Shown here one piece after another: positions 8,501 through 11,939 of a stretch of 11,939 nt of DNA. Location: contig JAYVPW010000009.1 of the NCBI GenBank assembly GCA_043777315.1, positions 1 through 11,939 of the forward strand. The letters are read 5' to 3'. Position 1 is the stretch's first letter. Each line of letters begins with the position of its first letter. Below the pieces are notes generated by a model. It was not told the DNA's origin and searched no databases. It was given only the letters and a program-made list of their open reading frames with translations. A program made the position numbers and the translations under genes. The stretch is from CAIURC01 sp043777315 (lineage in GTDB: Bacteria; Verrucomicrobiota; Verrucomicrobiia; Chthoniobacterales; Chthoniobacteraceae).

Positions 8501-8724
8501 TCGTGCCCCGTCATCCGCGCGCGGCGGGCGAGGATGTCCTGAATCGTGTTGTTCAGCACATGCCCCAGCGTGAGCATCCCGGTCACATTCGGCGGTGGGA
8601 TGACGATCGAATACGCCGGCTTCTTCGACGCCGGATCGGCCGTGAAATCGCCATCCGCCAGCCACTGCGCATACCACTTTTCCTCGATCGTCGCGGGTTC
8701 GTAAGTCTTGCTGAGCTCAGGCAT
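5578..8724 (-). CDS. valS: Valyl-tRNA synthetase with two in-frame repeat insertions
   Basis: This class I synthetase charges tRNA-Val and edits mischarged threonine. The HIGH-type motif is T52-L-G-H55 after PPPNVTG. The editing domain contains TTRPETIPGDTA. The catalytic core resumes at WCISRQLWWGHRIPVW, and KMSKS is K662-S666. The anticodon-binding domain carries LRLMHPFLPFITEELWHALGF, and a C-terminal coiled coil ends the protein. At 1048 residues it is clearly longer than usual. Residues 386-444 and about 794-825 are encoded by repeat elements described separately. A further low-complexity stretch (about 50 residues, before HDIYVGTEPP) is also longer than in E. coli but has no repeat signature. 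Without the two elements the length is 957. The reading frame is open throughout, so the enzyme is probably functional. The ATG at 8724 gives the expected N-terminus. Confidence 0.97.
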   Translation of the reverse strand: MPELSKTYEPATIEEKWYAQWLADGDFTADPASKKPAYSIVIPPPNVTGMLTLGHVLNNTIQDILARRARMTGHEVLWLPGTDHAGIATQTVVERTLKKSGAIRHRDDLGREAFLAKVWEWKEKHGGIIIQQLKKLGASCDWSRERFTMDPEYSACVTRVFVELYKKGLIYRGKRMVNWCPASLTALSDEEVIMKPQNGTMYYFRVTVAEEPQTWLTIATTRPETIPGDTAIAVNPHDPRYARLIGKHVIRPLPLHLFGQQKLIPIIGDAAVDFEFGTGVLKVTPAHDKADFEIGQRHRLAAVDIMNPDATMNALAGKSLVGLDRFEARNVAVDHLRQLGVLVKEEPHQNNVGYSERADVPIEPRLSLQWFLKYPSVEQALACVLQPGGLAEISPGQRPGYSAITGTHPGGVLEGSAAPAGAESVANGSPRVSPGANIQQPSGLPAATMRFFPERWAKVYDHWLGGIQDWCISRQLWWGHRIPVWYRREKPDPAIEAADADAMLEAALRDGADDLAIPRKELQAHVQGPTVPHLAEPLSEPTDAAIHASGGAKATVPDHDIYVGTEPPPDAENWVQDSDVLDTWFSSWLWPFATMGWTGDKTADAQNPLLAKFHPTTDLVTGPDIIFFWVARMIMAALEFTGELPFKNVYFTGLIRDKQGRKMSKSLGNSPDPLDLIASFGADALRLGIMRAAPVGADILFDEKNVELGRNFCTKLWNAARFRQMHGGESEGEIDPALLSSDDRWILLRLDGAIREVTLALEEYRFSDAANGLYRFFWGEFCDWYLEASKAALGNLGFRKEDLGSEEGAAPESALPQSEILNPKSANTLAVIDFTLAHTLRLMHPFLPFITEELWHALGFQNDLPNDQGGRTIMFAHWPAAFDDDFKAHYGLTPEADAEAIAKYETVTLGRGLRRDSNIASNKRVRFVIKPSAPLRAHDASVLKILLNAEALELDAAYLPPRGTPVALTPLGELFLPLEGLVDVAAERERLGKEIAKVEQELAKVCAKLASETFVNGAPANVVADHRKRESDWREKLAQLERMAAALG
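6250..6345 (-). repeat. AT-rich inverted-repeat element inside valS
   Basis: The left arm (6250-6284) contains tandem GGATTTA units ending GAGGAAGTG. The right arm (6309-6344), read in reverse complement, has the same GGATTTAGG units and ends AGGAAGTG, with a few mismatches and one indel. The unit spans 96 bases, 32 codons, and encodes a stretch containing SEILNPKS. I recall such peptide strings as by-products of dispersed AT-rich repeats in Verrucomicrobia and Planctomycetes. It falls after WYLEASKAAL and before ANTLAVIDF, a variable loop of the anticodon-binding domain. Confidence 0.8.
7393..7569. repeat. 177-base composite palindromic element inside valS
   Basis: The terminal inverted repeats are 45 bases each (7393-7437 and 7525-7569) and about 80% identical. 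Each is itself two hairpins: a CAGCCC/GGGCTG pair and a CCCCGGG/CCCGGGG pair. Between them lie three more perfect hairpins: 7442-7454 (5-base stem), 7458-7475 (7-base stem) and 7488-7504 (7-base stem). The element is exactly 59 codons long and has no stop in the valS frame. It lies just before MRFFPERW, where relatives have only a short linker. No transposase is encoded. Confidence 0.88.
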
Positions 8725-9109
8725 AAAAAGGCGTGGAATCTCCGCGACCCGCGCCGCCAGTGCAAGACCGTCCGCTCCGCGCGCACCGGGGCCGTCTCAA
8801 CTGGCGCGGAATTCACGTTCCATCTGGATTCACGCGTCAGGAACGCGCGGTCCACATCACCGGGGCTTGGAGCCGGAAATCGAACAGCTTTACCGAACCA
8901 CCGGGAACAACCCGTCCCGCACCTTACACACCGCCTCCATGTCGAGCTTCTCGCCGGTGAAAAGATCTGCCGGCTTGCTCATCCTCCGCGGCTTGAGTTG
9001 GCGCGTTACGCTCATCCAGCGAATCAGCAAGCGGGACGGCAAAGTGGAAGCGAATTCTGTGAGTGCGGCGGTTTTTAGATTCACCACTCACAGTGGTGGG
9101 AGTTATTCA
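8725..9109. other. 385-base region between valS and the ATPase gene; no convincing gene
   Basis: Both flanking genes are on the minus strand. An open frame on the minus strand from 9087 (GTG) to 8890, with an internal ATG at 9015, encodes a 42-65 residue peptide ending LFPVVR. I recognise no family and no ribosome-binding site is well placed, so it is left uncalled. The valS promoter must lie here. A weak TTGCAC and GAGATT pair with a 17-base spacer occurs upstream of the valS ATG but matches poorly. The region marks the change from GC-rich to more AT-rich DNA. Confidence 0.5.
9082..9098. other. Perfect hairpin just downstream of the ATPase operon
   Basis: CACCACT (9082-9088) pairs with AGTGGTG (9092-9098) over a three-base loop, 11 bases after the ATPase stop codon on the minus strand. 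It is well placed to end the three-gene transcript, but no T-run follows on that strand, so an intrinsic terminator is only possible. Confidence 0.35.
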
Positions 9110-10768
9110 TTAGGAGATCGGAAGCGTGGTTCCGTCCCAGAGTTTCCCCGCGTCAAGCGCATCATGCATTTCTCGGTTCTGTTGCAGGAGCTGGTCGGCG
9201 GGAATCTCCGTGTACGACACGACGGAGAAGATACGTTCCCGCGGAGACACAGCCGACGCTAAATCCTTAACTTGCTGCAGAAGCTGACGCGCCCTCTCGA
9301 TGTCCCCAACCAAGGCGAAGGGGATATGCATCGCCTGCATGTGATTGAGGCGCGTAACTACAGGTCCAGCTCCTTCGGTCGCCGCACCTCGTTCGTAAAT
9401 AGCGATGAGCTTTCGTAGGTCGGCCTTCGGAACCTCAAGGCCCGCTCGCCGTCGTGACTCGACGTAATTGAACGCCGTCGCCAAGAGTTCAGCGTCATCA
9501 TCGGCTCCTTGGTCTTCCGATTTGCGACCCAGTTTTTCAAACGCTTCGACCGCAGTCGAATACTCGTCGGCAGCCATACTGATTTCGCCCAAACGAACAA
9601 AAGTCTCTTTGGTAGCTTCACGTTTCGTGTCATCACCAAGAACCCGAATCCGCTCGTGGCACAAGACAATCGCGTCTCCGAGGCGTTTTTTGACTTTAAG
9701 AAAGGCAACCAAATCGTCGAATGCAGGTGAAAAATATGCGTCCAGCATAATGGCCTTGCGTAAATTCGGCTCCACATCATCCAAGCGACCAAAGGCTCTG
9801 GAAGCATTTGCGATCTGATAGAAGCTCTCCGCCCGATCACTGTAATCCCTTTCCAAATCACCTCGAGCGGTTACAGCACGCTCCTCGTCAAGTTCCTCGA
9901 CCGAACGTTTAGATTCCTTGATTAAGAAGTCTAATCCTCGAACGTCATAGTCGGTGATTTTTTCTTTTAGCGTGCGGTATTCCCACGACAAGCGCCCGCC
10001 AGATTCATCCCAAACAAGAATCTGTTCCTTTAGTGGCACACGTGCGTCGTAGTGAATCTGGCAGTGGGGTTTGATTCCGAGCTCTTTTTCAGCGAGGTCG
10101 AATCGCTCCTGAAGTAGTCCAGTGCGTTCTTTTGGCATTGGCGGAACAGGGGTGGCGACTGTGAGCAACTGTGGGGGTCTTGTGTTCACCGCCTTGCTGA
10201 CTGCACGGGCCACACCGGCGATGCCATGAATGTTTTGGTCATTCAGCGCGTAGAGCAGCACCACAAGCTGGGGGAGATGCAAGGTGCAGATTCCACCAAC
10301 ATCTGTCAGCCCGGTTCTGGAATCAATCAGGACGTAATCTGGGGCGTAGGTCTTCTCGATGTCGGCTTTCCAATTCTCAACAAAACGCTCGCCATCAAAT
10401 CGATCGTAAAGCTCCGTCCAGTTAATCCGAGCGCGGTCTCGGTTGTATTGCTGGTCCTTCTTACCGCTGGGCATCAACCATAACTTGCCTCGGAGATGAG
10501 TGGACGCGGGAACGCATTCACTAACAAACGAACCGATCGGTGGGGCTTTTCCAGTGGCCAGGTACTCGACGACGTATTCCACGACACCGGGATGCCCCTT
10601 AGTGCAGCCCAATTCCTCGAATGCATCCAAGCCTGGTGCCTCAAGATCAAAATCGATTAGCAGAACGCGTCGACCTTCCTTGGCCAGCATTGCTGCTACA
10701 TTTGCGAGCGCCATCGTGCGACCCACTCCACCCTTGTAAGAATAGAACGTGACCCAAAAAGTGTTCAT
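9110..10768 (-). CDS. KGGVGR-type ParA/MinD-like ATPase with TPR-like C-terminal half
   Basis: The N-terminal 250 or so residues form a SIMIBI-class (ParA/MinD) ATPase. The deviant Walker A is K12-GGVGR17-T18, keeping the signature lysine K12 but with arginine for the usual second lysine. The Walker A' aspartates are D39 and D41 in LLIDFDLEAPGLD. The Walker B-like strand YVLIDSRTG ends at D149. This KGGVGR variant is a recognised family, as I recall, often fused to TPR or effector modules in signalling and conflict loci. Residues about 306-460 are helical with TPR-like spacing, suggesting a protein-binding scaffold. No chromosome-partition partner (ParB, parS) is next to it, so a partition role is unlikely. 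Its ATG overlaps the stop of the zinc-finger/HTH gene by 4 bases, so it is probably made with it. Its effector or target is unknown. Confidence 0.85.
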   Translation of the reverse strand: MNTFWVTFYSYKGGVGRTMALANVAAMLAKEGRRVLLIDFDLEAPGLDAFEELGCTKGHPGVVEYVVEYLATGKAPPIGSFVSECVPASTHLRGKLWLMPSGKKDQQYNRDRARINWTELYDRFDGERFVENWKADIEKTYAPDYVLIDSRTGLTDVGGICTLHLPQLVVLLYALNDQNIHGIAGVARAVSKAVNTRPPQLLTVATPVPPMPKERTGLLQERFDLAEKELGIKPHCQIHYDARVPLKEQILVWDESGGRLSWEYRTLKEKITDYDVRGLDFLIKESKRSVEELDEERAVTARGDLERDYSDRAESFYQIANASRAFGRLDDVEPNLRKAIMLDAYFSPAFDDLVAFLKVKKRLGDAIVLCHERIRVLGDDTKREATKETFVRLGEISMAADEYSTAVEAFEKLGRKSEDQGADDDAELLATAFNYVESRRRAGLEVPKADLRKLIAIYERGAATEGAGPVVTRLNHMQAMHIPFALVGDIERARQLLQQVKDLASAVSPRERIFSVVSYTEIPADQLLQQNREMHDALDAGKLWDGTTLPIS

Positions 10769-11361
10769 TGCACGTTCGCGATGAGAAGTCCGCGCGCGGC
10801 GTTGAAGCGTCGGATTTCCGGTTTAAGAGCGGTTTCCACTTGGGGTCCGCTGGTGCGGTCTCGGCTGGCTGGGAAGCGAACCTGGTAATCGGCCTCCCAA
10901 TAGCCGCTGAGTTGGACGGCGATTGTCTCGCTCGTCAATTGTTCGGCGCGCCGCCAGCGGCGATCCCTGATCCATTCAAAGACGCCGGGGTGTGCCATCA
11001 ACGCCCGCAGGAAGTAGCCCATCGAGCGGCTCACTCGCTGTGTACCGCGCGCCCATCGATGTAGGGTTTTTCCGCCCATGCCGAGCGCCTCAGCAGCTTC
11101 GGTTTGGTCGATCTGGAATTGCTCCAAAAAGGAGCGCACCGCCGCAGGTGGTAGGGTGTCTTGGTGTTGATCGACGGCTGTCTCGATCCGCCGCGAAGAA
11201 TTGGGCGGGATGGTGTCCTCTCCGCACTTGTCGCAGCGGAGGATCAGGAGCTTCGGCACGGTCAGGGTTTCGCCTTCGGGAAGGTCAAGGCGATAGTCCT
11301 CGATCACTTCTTGGTAACTGCCCTCGCCGCAGGCGAAGCAGGTTTCTGGATGATTGCTCAT
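10765..11361 (-). CDS. MqsA/YgiT-like antitoxin: zinc finger plus HTH, extended C-terminus
   Basis: Residues C8-x2-C11 and C43-x2-C46, the latter in RCDKCGED, form the two-knuckle zinc site of the YgiT/MqsA family. Residues about 72-123 match the Xre-type HTH of that family: PPAAVRSFLEQF, then QTEAAEALGMGGKTLHRWARGTQ. MqsA proteins bind their own promoter and neutralise an RNase toxin. Typical MqsA has about 130 residues. This one continues for some 75 more, rich in Arg/Trp and then with an AVQLSGYWEADYQVRFP strand-like stretch that I cannot assign. ATG 11361 is preferred over the TTG at 11367 two codons upstream. The stop overlaps the ATPase start (ATGA), and the small upstream gene ends 18 bases before. 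It is likely the DNA-binding regulator of the operon. Confidence 0.8.
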   Translation of the reverse strand: MSNHPETCFACGEGSYQEVIEDYRLDLPEGETLTVPKLLILRCDKCGEDTIPPNSSRRIETAVDQHQDTLPPAAVRSFLEQFQIDQTEAAEALGMGGKTLHRWARGTQRVSRSMGYFLRALMAHPGVFEWIRDRRWRRAEQLTSETIAVQLSGYWEADYQVRFPASRDRTSGPQVETALKPEIRRFNAARGLLIANVQ

Positions 11362-11379
11362 GGTCAAATTCGTTTTGGT

Positions 11380-11739
11380 CTAGCGAGGAAGCGGAGGATA
11401 CCCGGTGCTGTGCTCCTTCACTTGCAGCCAAGCCCGGCTTAGGTTTACCTGCACGCGGTTGTCTTGAAGTTTCACTTCGAAATAGACGGTGTCAGAGTCC
11501 TCCGCGTCCAGAAGCAGGCTGCCGTGGTAGCCCTGCCCGCCGGTCGGATAAACTTTGACGTGTATTTTGCAGATCTCATCAATGTGTCGGATCAATGCGT
11601 CGATGAGCACGCCCCGCGAAAGGCCCCAAAGAACAATGTTCCTTTGGGTCGCCCCACTGAGATGGACGTCATCGTCAAGGCACGCATGTTTAATTTGCTG
11701 GACTACGTTCGGGACCGCTAAGCGTTCAGGTCCGTTCAT
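11380..11739 (-). CDS. Small protein, possible MqsR-like toxin
   Basis: First gene of the minus-strand cassette, 119 residues, directly upstream of an MqsA-like protein, which is the usual place for a toxin. The middle, with VLWGLSRGVLIDALIRHI then HVKVYPTG and VYFEVKLQDNRVQVNLS, resembles the order of elements in MqsR-type RNases (RelE-like fold: helices, then a sheet with VYxK and VxVxS strands). The similarity is by eye and weak, and I cannot point to proven catalytic residues. It might instead belong to another small RelE-like or unrelated family. The ATG at 11739 is the only in-frame methionine. No Shine-Dalgarno motif precedes it. The start codon lies two bases from the nearer copy of a direct repeat that probably acts as operator. 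Confidence 0.55.
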   Translation of the reverse strand: MNGPERLAVPNVVQQIKHACLDDDVHLSGATQRNIVLWGLSRGVLIDALIRHIDEICKIHVKVYPTGGQGYHGSLLLDAEDSDTVYFEVKLQDNRVQVNLSRAWLQVKEHSTGYPPLPR

Positions 11740-11741
11740 GG

Positions 11742-11799
11742 TCAGTGCTGATTGATACTTGCGCGTTCTGTAGAAGATATCAAGTGCTTTTTGATACTT
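11742..11799 (-). promoter_or_regulatory. Direct-repeat operator and candidate promoter of the three-gene cassette
   Basis: On the minus strand AAGTATCAATCAGCACTGA (11760-11742) and AAGTATCAAAAAGCACTTGA (11799-11780) are near-identical direct repeats 39 bases apart. The second copy is bounded by AAGT and ACTT, giving partial dyad symmetry as expected of an HTH dimer site. A candidate -35, TTGATA (11783-11778), and a poor -10, AAGTAT (11760-11755), have a 17-base spacer and overlap the two repeats. This would suit autorepression by the zinc-finger/HTH protein. The repeats are directly visible. Their role is inferred. Confidence 0.55.
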
Positions 11800-11880
11800 T
11801 TTTAAGCGGAAGTGTGGTGGCTGGGGAGACGTCGAATTGGAATCGGCGGCGCAAATGATTTTCTGTAAATTGAGTGTGGG

Positions 11881-11939
11881 TCAGACGGAGGGCGGGATGG
11901 AAGGGTTCATGTCGAGGTAGATTTTGGAGGCCAGCCAAT
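11881..11939 (-). CDS. Possible 3' end of a further gene, cut by the window edge
   Basis: In the frame entering at 11937 the minus strand reads WLASKIYLDMNPSIPPSV and stops at TGA 11883-11881. The residue mix looks protein-like, but only 18 codons are visible and another frame is also open. The family cannot be told. The 141 bases to the next gene hold the operator described above, so it is probably a separate transcription unit. Confidence 0.3.
   Translation of the reverse strand, partial: WLASKIYLDMNPSIPPSV

Noticed and set aside
8870..8905. TTCGAT-like tract that could suggest a tRNA T-arm on the minus strand
   Set aside because: The flanking bases do not form a T stem, and no acceptor stem, D arm or anticodon arm could be assembled.
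5539..9078. Several long plus-strand frames opposite valS (for example 6547-7428 and 7501-9078)
   Set aside because: The valS reading frame is certain from its motifs. The plus-strand translations are basic, low-information sequences and one runs through the repeat element.
8890..9087. Minus-strand small ORF between the ATPase gene and valS
   Set aside because: The start is a GTG overlapping a hairpin, there is no usable ribosome-binding site, and no family is recognised. Kept only as a remark in the intergenic entry.
9110..10768. Interpreting the ATPase as a plasmid or chromosome partition ParA
   Set aside because: It has the KGGVGR variant P-loop, a long helical C-terminal half and no ParB or parS-like neighbour.

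Overview
The window looks like a chromosomal segment of a GC-rich bacterium, most probably of the Verrucomicrobia or the wider PVC group. This is inferred from gene content, from two kinds of dispersed repeat sitting in frame inside valS, and from the near absence of Shine-Dalgarno motifs. It is not proven by any rRNA or marker phylogeny. No tRNA, rRNA, CRISPR array or complete insertion sequence was seen.

Left part (1-5412, plus strand). A Gfo/Idh/MocA-type NAD(P)-dependent oxidoreductase is flanked by two inverted copies of a dispersed repeat. Next comes a tightly packed four-gene run (1467-3525): a small cytochrome-c-like protein with a damaged heme motif, a four-helix membrane protein, a DUF3820 protein, and a Tat-type calcineurin-like phosphoesterase. 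These genes overlap by 4 bases or abut. A beta-carbonic anhydrase follows, with all zinc ligands present but an in-frame amber codon exactly where relatives have a conserved tryptophan. After it lies a P-loop GTPase-like protein with a DUF697 membrane-type tail.

Middle part (5413-8724). A convergent intergenic region with a strong multi-hairpin repeat separates the GTPase-like gene from valS on the minus strand. Valyl-tRNA synthetase is complete but carries two in-frame insertions made of repeat DNA. One is a 177-base element with 45-base terminal inverted repeats (59 codons). The other is an AT-rich inverted repeat of about 96 bases (32 codons). Both fall in places where the protein family tolerates length variation.

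Right part (8725-11939, minus strand). The base composition becomes visibly more AT-rich. Three genes form an apparent operon read leftwards: a small protein resembling MqsR-type toxins (weak call), a YgiT/MqsA-like zinc-finger plus helix-turn-helix protein with an unusual C-terminal extension, and a ParA/MinD-like ATPase of the KGGVGR type with a helical, TPR-like C-terminal half. A pair of 19-20 base direct repeats upstream of the first gene overlaps a candidate promoter and looks like an operator for the HTH protein. This cassette is the best candidate for an undescribed system: a toxin-antitoxin-like pair coupled to a regulatory ATPase. The last 59 bases hold the possible 3' end of another minus-strand gene.
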